From the NCBI GenBank assembly GCA_003344405.1, contig NOWV01000195.1:62001-126000 (forward strand): 64,000 nucleotides of DNA. The letters run 5' to 3'. The translations under genes were made by a program, and so were the position numbers. The notes beneath the pieces are model-generated. The model was not told the origin of the DNA and made no database searches. It saw nothing but the letters and a program-made list of their open reading frames with translations. The DNA comes from Trichoplax sp. H2. Lineage: Eukaryota > Placozoa > Uniplacotomia > Trichoplacea. Every line of letters begins with the position of its first letter. The stretch's first letter is position 1. Positions 52,201 to 64,000 of the stretch are shown here, piece by piece.

Positions 52201-55200
52201 ATCACGCTATATTCTGTATATGTTATCGCTTTTTAAGATATATGCCACTTTCGAAAGGAGGATACTAAAAATTGGATAATTTTCCTAATTTTAGCGATTT
52301 ACGTTTCAACTATCTCACCTCTATTACAGAAGCTAATTTGGATTTGCTAAGCTTGAAAAGACTGTAAGTCTTCTAATATGGTAACATTCGTATTAAAGAA
52401 ATTGTTTTAATCCACAAACATCTTTACTCTACTTTATCTTTAACCATAGTAACTAGTTATATTCTGAGTTTAATGCAATAGTTGGAGCTTAATTAACTAA
52501 AAGTACGATCAAGCATTGCAGCACTAATATTTGCAAAGGTTAACTGCATTCACTTGACTAATTTCAGACATTTGTTAGCTAATAACATATCCATCTTTAA
52601 TAGCCGCGATTTTAAGGGGATTCCAAATCTGGAACATTTGTAAGTCTCCATAGTTCTAATAAGCTAGTAATCGCTACCGTTTTAATCTATTCACCTAGTA
52701 TATATCGAATTAATCGTTGTTATAAAATCTACAAATCAAAAGGATAGTAGAAATTTAAACTCTGTGCGTTACAATTTAGTAGCAAGTTCTGATTAATGCC
52801 GCATTTGAAATATGACAATAGTATTTCAGTGATGTCTATAATTCGAGTGTTAAATAAAAAAAAATAGCAGTACAGAAATATTTTAATATTTTTTAAATGA
52901 GATTGCTTTACCAACAGAAGACTACGTTTTAACTATGTCTAGTCAGTTAATTGTTTCATAAATAATGTTGCTATCATGCAGTTCAAATAAAAAATTATCG
53001 ACGTAAATTTTTACATATTTTATCCTTTTTAAGCATTTATTAACTAGTTGAATAAAATAACGATATACAAATTCTACAAAAATGTTTTATTGCTAGAGAT
53101 TTACAACATCAGCAGCATGCAATGTCTGCAATATCCTATGATGAACTTAAATCTTTAACTAAATTAACCCAACTGTAAGTAAAGGAATCCTACAAATGAC
53201 ACGAGTGAGAAAGTTATTGAAGTAAGATAGGTTAAGCTATTGCCATATATATTTCCGTAATAGGCAAACCATTATAAATATACGCCTAAACTATAGCCGA
53301 ATATATTCTTAATAAAGAACAATTCAATAGTATCCTGTTTAAATTAATTAACTAGCAACTGAATAAATATTCTATTACAAAATCTGTAGAAAACTAGGAT
53401 ACAATGCTATTAAGACTCTTGGAAACGGCGAATTAATGCTCCCAGCTTTAAAATCACTGTAAGCTGTAAACGAAAAAGCAATTTTTTTTAAAAATAAAGG
53501 CTAAAGAATTTCTTGGCATTATGCTACCCTCCTTAAACTGAATAGCCTTAAACTGAACAAAATTTGTGCTTGCTGTTTTCGTCAATAAATTTTGATTGCC
53601 TAATCATTTATAGGAGAATAGAGAATAACAAACTGAAATTCATATATCAGCACGACCTTGATGGAATGCCCAATTTAGAAATACTGTAAGTATGCATTTG
53701 ACGTTAGGAGACTAAAATAAAATGGCTGTTTAATCATCCGATACATTAGTATTTGATTATAGACAGCTTATACGAGTAATATATTTGTCCAGTAGCTTAA
53801 TCATTAGTCAACGCCTATCAAGCTTCTGATCATTAGTATTTCATAATATTGAAATCAAATTAATTCTAGCATCAAAGAAATAACTTGGTTAATAACTATT
53901 TAGTTACAAACTACTAGTATCATTTTTAACATAAATAATGTCATGAAAACAAATTATTTTCTTAGTAACATGAACTACAACAAAATTACAAAAATCCAAG
54001 ATAGCGCGTTTAAATTGACGACAAAGCTGCGGTTTCTGTAAGCATGAATTAACTCTTTCAAGTCAATACAACCTTTATTGTTCGAGTATTCATTATTTTA
54101 ATTCAACAATAGCGGCTATACTAAAATGTTTTACATGGTATCACTTGCTACCTAGATATGTTGCATCATCACAATTTATAACATTGAATGCGGTGCTTTA
54201 ATTGGATATATATGCCATCATAGCTTTAAGAATTTTTTCTAGCGTCATATTTAGTATGTATAGTTCTAATATACGTGTATCCAATTTAGGCAGCTGTCTG
54301 CAAATCGTATTAATTCATTGCCTGATAGCATATTCTCAAATCTGGTTAAATTAGAAGTCATGTATGTATCGCAAGATTTTAGTAGAAAATCGCCTTTTAT
54401 ACCTCATATTGATACTTAATCTATAGTTAGAACTATTTTCAGCCAGAAATTGGCTTTCCTAGCTCATTAGCATATTATTTGATCTTTAACTTCAAAAGTA
54501 TAACGCCGTAATTCTTGATTCATATTAGGGATTTAAGTAACAATCAGTTACAACATATTTCCCATTTACATTTTAAAAAATCGAACAAATTGCAGCAGCT
54601 GTAAGTTAATAATGAGTCCTACCGAATGATATCTATTTAAGTTTTTAGCTAAGAATAAATGCAACCACATGGTACATGTGGTAAATACTAGCTTTCACTG
54701 TTAATTGGATATGCTAAAGTTCTATTTATTCCACTCTTTTAGCTACTTAAGTACCAATAATATCCATACCATCGATAATTATAGTTTCCGAAATTTAAAT
54801 AAGCTAAAACGCTTGTAAGTAAAAGCCTAATAACAAACATACGATAATTATATATAAATATTGGGGTGAAAACAGATAATAATTCGTAAGTAATGAATTT
54901 TATTGTATATATATATATATATATATAGGTTACTTACCAATCTGAACTGTTAAAATAAGTTTTAGTGTTACAGTCACATACAACTACAAACTTACAGCTT
55001 ACGGAACGAAGTAACAGTGCAGTTTATTATTTTCACCCTTTTTTACTCTTGACGTTTAATCATCTCATCTGCGACAATACTATGCGATAATCTTACCCCT
55101 TTTAATTAACTTCAGTTACTACCTTCTGCAGAGCTTTGAACATGAACGCGATAAGAATCATTACCAGTCAAACATTGATTGGATTGAATTCCCTGGAATC

Positions 55201-56893
55201 TCTGTAAGAGTAGTTATTTCATTTTTGTATTAGGCGAAGCTTTACCGGCGTTGAGTGTAATAAATTAGTAACTAGCACTAATTTCACTCAATTAATCATT
55301 CCAGCTCTTTATCAATGAATTGCTTGCAGAATATCAAAGATAATGCTTTTATAACACTTCAAAGCTTAACGTCGCTGTAAGTAAATGCATACATACGCGT
55401 GTGCTTGTCTTATGGCCTACCAATTTCAGTTCCTATATTTTATAGCATTTTAGCGAGTACATCAGTGTAGATGGCGTAATATTAAAAAATAAATATTTTT
55501 GCCTTTATAAATTAAATTTAGCTTAGATATCAAAAATGAGCTCACCATCATAATAACTACGGTATTAGAGATGATAACCTTGCGTTAATACCGATTTCTT
55601 CGTACACTTTGTCGACACTGCTCGGAAGTGTTCGAAAAATGTACAATGACGAGATCAAATTTACTGTACATCCTACGAAGTCACAACTAAATTTATCAAC
55701 TATATTGAGCGCATTACAGTGTGCTATTCTAAACCAACATATCACATAAAAATATCAAAGTAATCAAGATATTTCTATTTTTCTATATTTTAGAAGAATT
55801 AGTAACAATATGTTAACAACTTTACGCAAAAACACATTTACCGGATTACGACAACTACAGTTCTTGTAAGACTATTTATGGTGACGTAGACGTAATACTT
55901 ATACAACCTGCCTTTAGTAAATTTGTTATACAAATAGCATATAAATTACATATGTATAGTAAGTAATTAATGTATTCGTTATTATAATTTAAACTTTAGG
56001 GCTTTGCAGGATAATTATTTACAGTGTGTGTCATCCAGCGTATTTAGGCAACTTCCACAATTATTAATAGTGTAAGTTTCATTAAGTACTATTAATAAAT
56101 TTATTTTCAGTTTATAAAGGTAATTTTGTCACCATAGTTTGCTAAACTGAGCTTATCAAAAACTGTGCTTACAGGGGTACCAATTTTACATCCATATGTT
56201 GTATGTTGCAAGCTAACACCACATGTTATTCTGTCGGTAAAGCTATTTGTCCAAGAAATATTAACTCATCTTCCTGTAATGTTACTATTCTACCAGCCCC
56301 TTCTATTCGATGTCCGTATAGGTAAATGATGTCCTCCTAATATAATTCTGACTATTCTGCCACAAAATTTTAGTTCTATCAAACCATGCTCAAATGTTTA
56401 AAAGCAAGTATAGGCTATGCAAATATTTATGATAAACTCGTAATATTATTCTGACTATTCTGCGACAAAATTTTAGAACTATAGATGTTTATCAATGATT
56501 TTATATGCGCTAAACAAATATTTAGATATAAAATTTTGCTTAAACTATCAATATTAATATAATTTTTCCTTGTTAGAAGTAAACCTGAATCAACTAGCAT
56601 CGATTATAATAGCAACATGATTGCCTGACTTTTTTCGCTATAATAATAGGATATCAACGTCTCCTACCCCAGCATTACAGGCATCATTACCGACCAATTC
56701 AACGCCCATTTATACAATGAATCTTACTGCAACCTTTTTCACTCCATCTACTACAAATAGCACGACCATACCATATACTACTCATCCATCAACTTCTAGT
56801 AACGGAAGTGCCATATCTATGGTACCTATATTTCATCAGCTCAAAGTAATGGCTACATGTATAGCAGCTCTGTATTTAATAAGTGCCATTTAA
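46293..56893 (+). CDS. LRR gene E: secreted/GPI-type leucine-rich repeat protein, ~591 aa, 17 LRRs
   Basis: Signal exon 46293-46344 (MKSKTSILVLSMIFIQA, phase 1). LRRNT exon 50213-50321 (CPSMCLC...C). LRR exons: 50478-50549, 50852-50923, 51154-51225, 51343-51414, 52295-52363 (69 bp), 52568-52639, 53097-53174 (78 bp), 53390-53458 (69 bp), 53614-53685, 53966-54037, 54290-54361, 54529-54600, 54743-54814, 55132-55203, 55305-55376, 55794-55865, 56000-56071. Cap exon 56175-56321 (CC-x7-C-x7-C-x8-C-x11-C). Last exon 56650-56893: a long Ser/Thr/Pro-rich, probably O-glycosylated stalk of about 60 residues, then a hydrophobic C-terminus ending LYLISAI. It shares the 69-72-78-69 exon-length signature with gene D, so D and E are closest paralogues by structure. 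Convergent with the APAF-like gene. Confidence 0.86.
46345..50212. other. Long first intron of gene E; unexplained open frame on the minus strand
   Basis: 3.9 kb, unusually long for this locus. The minus-strand frame at 47277-47531 (84 codons, ...ESHKEYCIISQFPYSRKGG...) looks protein-like but has no ATG near its start and no recognised family. It could be an exon of a nested gene or of a decayed element. Nothing else is supported here. Confidence 0.35.
54905..54928. repeat. (TA)n microsatellite
   Basis: About 11 TA units in the intron between gene E exons at 54743 and 55132. Confidence 0.9.
56338..56482. repeat. Direct repeat of ~42 bp in the last intron of gene E
   Basis: 56338-56379 and 56441-56482 share TTCTGACTATTCTGC and ACAAAATTTTAG with few differences; offset 103 bp. 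Local duplication. Confidence 0.65.
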
Positions 56894-57786
56894 GCTATTT
56901 TATAATATCTATAAAATCCATTTAATACCTATTGCCAGTTATTAATGTTTGCCAGAAACACAATTTCTTTAAATTAATTAAAAAACCGGCAGAGATATGA
57001 GAGAAATATCCATTAGCTTTTAAAATTGTTTACGTTCGCTACTAGACTAGACTATAAACTAGCTAACATTGATTTATAATGTAAGTATTATTATATTAGA
57101 TAAAGCATTTTTATAACATTACATAGGCCCTCGTATAGAAGCTGGTAAATTTAAAGCATAATATTTATTTTACTTATTTCCATAAATAGCTGGTATTAGC
57201 ATTAAGGACGATTGAAGATATAATAAATAATAATCTAATGCAGTACTTGTAAAATTTAGTAGATTGGCAAGATGATGATTATCTCTAAACAACGCGGGTA
57301 GTTTTGGATGATATTACTCATCCAGATACGCCTATAATAATGGCAAACAATATATAATTTAGGAATAAATTGCGTATTTCAGAATCTGTATAAAGTAAAA
57401 TCGCCATAATAATCTTTACCAGCTATCATCAAGGCAGTATATCGATAGCACTTGAATTTCCCTATTGTTGTAAACTATCAGTACTGAAACTATGATAAAG
57501 TATCGTAACATTCACTTCCTACGCCTTGAACGTATGCCATATTATAAATAAGCCATAGATTTTAGGCAAGTTTTATTTCGTAAGGTTTTTACAGTATTTC
57601 CCCTTAATAGATTATTCACTGAGCATTATTAATGCTATCTAATTAATGTGATGTTCATACATAGCTTATGTCAATAAAGACACTGTTATTCGTAAAATTT
57701 AGAATAAATTTTCCTTAAATCGCATTTACGAGTATAGATGTTTATATTCTATCTGACTCGTCCATGTTTGGCTTTGAAATCTTTAC
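56894..57786. other. Convergent intergenic region; no gene seen
   Basis: Lies between the stop codons of gene E (plus) and the APAF-like gene (minus). It should hold both 3' UTRs. No coding-like segment recognised. Confidence 0.5.
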
Positions 57787-60700
57787 TTATATGTCAATTT
57801 TTCTTAAAACATAATAATTCTTTCGGGAATCATTACAAATCATTAAATTTTGATCATCACTAAGTTTTAATTTCTTTATCCTCTTCATAAGCTGGAAACA
57901 GAGCTGTTGCACGGGTTGTAATGTCTTTCGATGATAAATTCGAATTAAATTATCCTCTAATTCTAAAATATATTTTCCCTGCCAGCATTGGACAACATTT
58001 AATAATTTCATATTACAATGCATCCATACTCCTTGATATCCAATTGAAATTATGTACCAATTAGAATTGTAAATCTAGAATAAGTAGCAAATCATAATTT
58101 TGATATAGATTACATTGCTCAGAACATTATCTTTATGTTGTATCTTGTATTAACTTTCTTATGCTTATTTTAATATAAGTGTAAAGTAAAGTTAGAATAG
58201 AATTTAAAGCGAAACCAGAAATTAATCTCAAAGATCTATAACAATTGGGGCAGTATTCAGTCTTGAAAAATTTTTATTGAATTGATACTACTGGAATTAA
58301 ATTTTAATCATGGTTAAGATATTAATTAGAATAACGTACCACGTAATTAGTCCCGTACTGTACAAAGAAATAATCACCATTGATTGAATTGATCGCACCC
58401 TGATATTTATAATTGTAAAAATTCCTGAGGATGAATCATTTCATGTTATAACAATATTATAATGACACCTACTTCTAAAATTTTGTAGTTAGAAACACCC
58501 AATTCGGCACTAGCAAGTTTTAGATCCATCGGCCTGCTAATATTTATACTGGATCCATCAGTAGGAATTGAGATTTTTGAAATATTAATATGACTGGTGG
58601 ATGGCTGCTTTCGTGTCTGCTGTATAATAGAGTTATTATCCAATCTATATACCTATTGCAAATTGTGCACAATAAACGATTTTTCAATTTATGACATTTT
58701 GATAGCAATAGCCATAGTATTAAAAGCAAATTTAATGTAAAATAAGTAAATGCATTTAATTGTTTAGGCTACCGCTTTTTAACCGCTTAAAGCTTCTTAA
58801 AAGCTCTAGCTGGTAATTATGTTTTTATACAAAAATTATCGATGACATAAGACATTCGATCAGTTGCAAAGACTATTCAGCACCTTCAATATATGTCCGA
58901 ATTGATGAGTCCAGCTATGAACAAGCATGTGATGATCATCTTCAAATATGAGAACTTTTCTCTTACATAGCGGATCATATTCTTGAAATACCTTGACTAT
59001 TTGTCCATCTAAGTAATTTATCATGCTAATGATAAGACCATACGAATACTGTTGTAAATAATCAGAGATAAAATAGAATTAGCAGAGTAGACAAAGTTCA
59101 AGGCTAGAATTATCAATTTAAACTTTAATGTAACCTCTGAACTAGTCAGTATAGCAAATTTTTGCGAACGATTGTTATTGAATATTAATTATAGAAATAA
59201 AATACTGACATGAAATTGTTCTTCGTCATATTTCCAAGTAAAAATAAATTTATGGTCAAACTTCCGATAGTTCATTTTCCATAATTGCAAATTATAAGCT
59301 ACAAAAGTTTGCTCTGTTTCCCATTTCACACGCCTAGGATTGTTTACTTCTCGTAGCTAATTAGAATGAATGAAACTAATTAACAAATCACTCTATTGGG
59401 CACCAATAGCTTGATATAGCGAAGTAAAATTCAATTAAAAACGATCAGTAAGCTCTTTAACAACGGCTAATGAAATAGAAGTGATTTAATCTATAAGTTC
59501 CTAAGATTTCAATATTTTCAGTATAAAAGGATGTAATCTCAATATAGCTCCTAAAGAAATAAGAGAGCGTATTCAGGATACAAACTAATTCGCCTAAATC
59601 TTATACACGGACTGACTGATTGCTTATCCACTTTTTTGAGTATTCACACATAGACTAAATTTCAATGTAATAGATCTACATCATATATTTCACGTGTATT
59701 CGCGATAATAAGAGAATCATCAATTATCAATTTCAGCTAACAATTTATAAAAATTTTCTTACTAAATATTTAATAAAAAGATTAAGGACTCTATAAAATC
59801 CTACGATATATTTAGTTTCATTGGAATTAATTTGACTAAGATGAGAACTCCAACGCCTTTTAATTAATGTACATGTATAAGCTTCATAAGTAAGAGAGCT
59901 CTCGGGAGGTCATACTAGATCTGAGTACTAATGATAATAAAATAGTAGTACCTAATAGTCACCTAATCAGTAAAATCTTACTTGAGTAATTACATGCGAA
60001 TGCATAGAATGTGATGTTCGCGAATTAGAACAACCACCGTTACATTCATATTTTTCTAATATAATAAAATCATGCAGATTTTGGAATAAGCAAATATTCC
60101 ATTCTTGTAATGGTTTACTGTTGGTCCATCCCCCAACACGATTAGAAGATACTTGTTCCAGGGTTTCTCCTTTGTAAATCTAATATGTGAAATGTATATA
60201 TATAATGTCAAACATCCTATTTTTAATTAATCTCATATATTGCTATTTCATTGAAGTATTCGTTTTTAGAATTAATGAATAAGGAAATTGCACTGCGTCT
60301 TCATTGTTTAACATGCTTTTGCCAGCATTTAGTAAGATAAACTAATGCTAGTAATTAAGGCACATTAGCAGGGCCATTTTCCGAAATTCGCATACTTTGT
60401 AACTTACATTTAACGTCAGAATTTGATCCAATAACAAAATAATAGCCAAAATAGGAGTTTGATTTATAAAATTATAATCTATCGCTAAAGATTTCCAGTT
60501 TCTGTTTTTTTCTACATTGTAACAATAATGTTCGCTTCTAATGATGTTCATATCACTTCTAATTATGTTTATATCTTGAGAATGTGGTCGGTATATTAAT
60601 AAATCTTGCATTCCAGGAATAAAACGAACGTGATAAATAGGCCATTGAAAGTGAATTAATCGACTAGGAATGATGCCATCATAATTCCATTTTATAATCT

Positions 60701-63700
60701 ATGGAATTGATATATGAACAATCAGATGCCATAGTCCTCTAATAATATTCATTCAATCGCTGATACTATGAGTAAATTCTTATTAGATCTATTAAATGCC
60801 TGGAGATTTGACATATTTATTCGAGTATGAAATTACAAATACTTGTGTACTGAAATATAATAATAAGAAGGAGGAATTTATAATCAAATTTCTAAGCTAA
60901 TTTACAAACCAGGAGATCTTCCGAATTTGCAGACTGAAATAAAAGCAGCTGACAATCATATGAGGTTGATAAATGCTTGTATCCATATTCTAATTTGTAG
61001 CATGCTCTGAAAAGGTTCTTAAATTCTTTACGCACATCTATCGTATTATTTTCATTTTGCTCGAGTAAAACATATCCCAGAATGCAGCCATATTGGACTA
61101 GTAATGCATTTTTGAGGCCATCATATGATAAATTTTGTAGCAGTAGTGTTTTATTTTCACGAACACTTTCTTTCGTGGTAGAGTAGTCGTACTTTAGTAT
61201 CAATCTAGGTAATCGAATACGCCAGATACGATAAACATCTTCGATATTCCAAACCTTTAGGGAATATGGTAAATTAGTGATTATATAGCAACATCGATGA
61301 ACTAAAGCGTTATAAATAAGTAAATACATTGCTAGTAATTAAAATTAAAAAATCACATCAATTTGGCATTTATTCCATGTCGCTGCATGGTATTTGACAT
61401 TTTCCTCCAAATTTTGTTTCGTCCAGAACAAAAGCATAGATTTGCTTACTGCAAACTGTTGCCATGACACTAAATTACTTTCAACAACAATTCTTTCCTT
61501 ACAATATGCGCTAGTCTCGTAAATCTGCCAAATCTAAATAGAAATAATTTTGTTAAATTTATTCCAAAAGTGTAGCAAATACTCTCTAGAACCTTTTCAG
61601 GTACAATCAGGACTAGATGTAGTGATCAAGGTAACTAGTTGTTACATAGAAACTAGAATCTTAACTATACTTTTACAAAGTACGCATCTTAGACTACATT
61701 GCTGTGATACTATACTGTAATTTTATTACGCTACAAGAGGGCTCTATTGCTATTTTTTTCATACTTAGCTCACGTACTTTAATGATAGACTTTCTACTCC
61801 TTACATCGATAGTAAAAGCTATATGAGCTATTTTAGGAGAAAATTCTAACTGACAATCAGCACAATCAACGATATCAGCGTTGGAATATTGAACAAATTG
61901 TAGTCGTTCATGATTATCCGCCAACCAAATTTCCCATTTGTGATACATATTGCTATTAGATAAATTCACATCGTCTTCGCATCCTATAAGTACGGTTATT
62001 ATACAGCTTCGTTAACATACTCAAATTTATATTTTCTGAGCTACAAAGTTCGTTACAGGAATACTATCAAAACATATCTATTTATTTCCTGTACATTTAT
62101 TGATAAGAAAATGAATCTTCAATATTTAATTAATGAATTGGCTATTATTCCAGCCTTAGAGCAATAAGTATATATCCAAATACCTTTATCATTTCTAGCA
62201 AATGTGTTGTAATAAAGCGCATCTAAACCTGATAGTCTTGGCTATAAACAAAACAAAAAAATTTTATCGTTACTGCTAATACGCTGAAGATAATCAACTA
62301 ACATAGTTAAAACTAGAAAAATTTAGGATTTCCTTATGTTAAGTGAATCAAAAAGGTTACAGCACATGATGCAAGTATTATAGAAAGCATATGGATTAAA
62401 ACAATCAGGTTCGTAATAAAGATCAAGGTTAAAAAATTTTTTAAAGATAAAAAATAAATACTAAATTTATCAAAACGAATAATAATTCTTACTGGCTCAT
62501 GATATTTCAGGGCTATAATACTTCCATCAGCGCTTATTTTGATCGATTTAATTTTAACGTTCATCTTAATCCAATTGGTTACAGAGTTTCCCTTATCATA
62601 AATTAGCGTCTGCATAGTAGAATATTCAAAGTAAAATATTTAAAAAGGTTGATAACATCAGGTAAACAGCATCATTATTTTCATTCAACTTTATTTGGAT
62701 TAAGTAAATCAATACGGAATTTACGGATTCTTATTATCATTCAAAGGTATCAGATATTGAAGATAATTGGAAATTATTGTAATTTTTTTTTTTATCAATT
62801 ACAAAGAGTTCCTTACCGTAACTTTACTTTTCATGCCATCATTTTCACATAGTACAAATTTTAGTTCTGAGAGTGAAGGATTTGAACAAGCATAAACCGG
62901 AGAAGAGCTCTTAACTCTTTTTGTAAAAGATTTAGCAGTGATTTTGTTCTGTTCCTCACTAATTGCATACCAGCATCTTAAGAATATATCATAAATAATT
63001 ACACTTAAAATATTACCAACTTTATCAATATTTTAACAGACCACGAATAAATATCGCATCATGTCATTAACGAGAGCTCTGGTACCGTAATTTGGAATAG
63101 ATGGACAGTTTTTCTACTGTTCGTGCTTTAGCAATTGCAAGTGCTTTATTAAATATCTGAGTGGTTTCATCACCAAAGAAAAGGATAAACTGCACCAAAT
63201 CGATATTTTGCATGTTTAGATACTGCCCAAACTGTTTCAATATATGAAACAGCTCGGCATTGCCATACTTTATTCGCTATAAATATATTGTCCATTAAAA
63301 TGCAGTCCAATAAACCAGCTCAGTATATTCAAATAGTGGTAGTTAAATATAAACTTTTAACTATTATCAAAGTTGACCATTTCACTCTTTAGCAAATAAA
63401 TATATATAAAAATTCTTCTTTAATAAACTATTAACTGTAAGCTTAAAAAGGTTAACTCGTTACAGTTTACCTACAATTATATATAATTATTGGTTATTAC
63501 TCTTTATACGCAGTAATTAAACTCGTCACCTAAAGTTTCTGACTTTAGCTTAGTGTAGAAAATAATGCAGTTAAGCTTAATATACTGTATACCCGTATTG
63601 ATTCAAATCATTCTTAGATACAGTTACACCTAATATACTTCATAAATATATATTTATATGAAACATATAATTATATATTTATACGCATATATGTACAATT

Positions 63701-64000
63701 GCTTAAACCATGATTATCAAGTTACCTTTGCTTGAAAGTAAGTTTCACAACATTTCATATCTAGATAGATACTCGAAACGGCTCTTGTAGCTCTTAGTTT
63801 AGTTTCTGTCCATTCAATGTCATCTATTAGTCTTACTAAGGTATCGGTAGCTTTAGCATCTATTATATGTTCGATGATATAATGATAGAAGTAGCCATCA
63901 TCTTTATGTTGATTCCATAAGCTACCATACTTCCAATAACAGCTGTCAATAAGTTTAGCGTGCAAATTTATTTTATGATCACAGATATCAGGACCTCGTT
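57787..64000 (-). CDS. APAF-1/NB-ARC-type protein, C-terminal half (helical domain plus WD40-like propeller), partial
   Basis: Runs off the right edge; the N-terminal part (expected NB-ARC ATPase and any CARD/DEATH domain) is outside. Fourteen exons, 5' to 3': 64000-63726, 63276-63086, 62976-62817, 62609-62493, 62241-62184, 61983-61805, 61533-61357, 61254-60910, 60698-60408, 60179-59982, 59356-59210, 59048-58884, 58652-58473, 58074-57787 (stop). All splice sites are GT-AG and phases agree throughout, giving ~922 residues. The first exon (YWKYGSLWNQ, DGYFYHYIIEH, then a helical stretch) and the second (QYLNMQNIDLVQF, then a QIFNKALAIAKA helix) match the helical region between NB-ARC and WD40 of APAF-1. 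The rest has degenerate WD40 strands (IDIWQIYET, IDVWNIEDV, LIIKWNYDG). Likely a cytosolic apoptosome-like or innate-sensor protein. WD repeats are weak, so the propeller call is less sure than the gene itself. Confidence 0.78.

Noticed and set aside
62334-62492. Continuation of the open frame past the APAF-like exon 62609-62493
   Set aside because: A good donor at 62492 and the matching acceptor before 62241 keep phase; the continuation turns into hydrophobic low-complexity sequence.

Overview
This window is eukaryotic nuclear DNA. It is AT-rich and intron-dense, with short introns carrying GTAAGT-like donors and pyrimidine-tract AG acceptors. It encodes animal-type proteins: a thymine-DNA glycosylase, secreted leucine-rich-repeat (LRR) proteins built from one-repeat exons, and an APAF-1-like protein. 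An early-branching, compact-genome animal fits best. A placozoan is my guess from general knowledge and is not proven by the sequence. Almost all genes are split into exons of 50-350 bp, so long open reading frames are rare; the gene models below were built by hand from splice sites and reading phase.

Layout. (1) 0.9-1.8 kb, minus: a two-exon TDG-type uracil/thymine DNA glycosylase. (2) 3.7-6.2 kb, minus: a probable multi-exon gene I cannot identify, head-to-head with the first LRR gene. (3) 6.2-56.9 kb, plus: a tandem array of five paralogous LRR genes, here called A (6218-12717), B (15338-22050), C (23700-31148), D (33249-43162) and E (46293-56893). Each has a signal-peptide exon ending in phase 1, an LRRNT exon with CX3CXCX6-7C, 14-17 LRR exons (nearly all exactly 72 bp, phase 2 at both ends), one exon with a conserved six-cysteine C-terminal cap of the form CC-x7-C-x6/7-C-x7/8-C-x11/13-C, and a last exon with a Ser/Thr/Pro-rich stalk and a hydrophobic C-terminus. 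The total coding length of all five models is divisible by 3 (501, 488, 483, 543 and 591 aa). (4) 57.8-64.0 kb, minus, convergent with gene E: 14 exons encoding the C-terminal ~922 residues of an APAF-1/NB-ARC-type protein. It has a helical region followed by a long divergent WD40-like propeller, and it runs off the right edge.

The LRR array is the most interesting system. Its architecture (signal peptide, LRRNT, variable number of LRRs, cysteine cap, stalk, probable GPI anchor) parallels agnathan variable lymphocyte receptors. Its one-repeat-per-exon, phase-2 structure parallels LGR receptor ectodomains. The C-terminal cap, however, is not the canonical LRRCT. A recognition or adhesion role at the cell surface is inference.

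Four 20-N gaps (9002, 14315, 26943, 33686) each sit between two near-identical copies of local sequence, with an LTR-like insertion abutting the gap. They look like two haplotypes, with and without a transposon insertion, joined head to tail. Two LRR exons are therefore present twice in the assembly and should be counted once.
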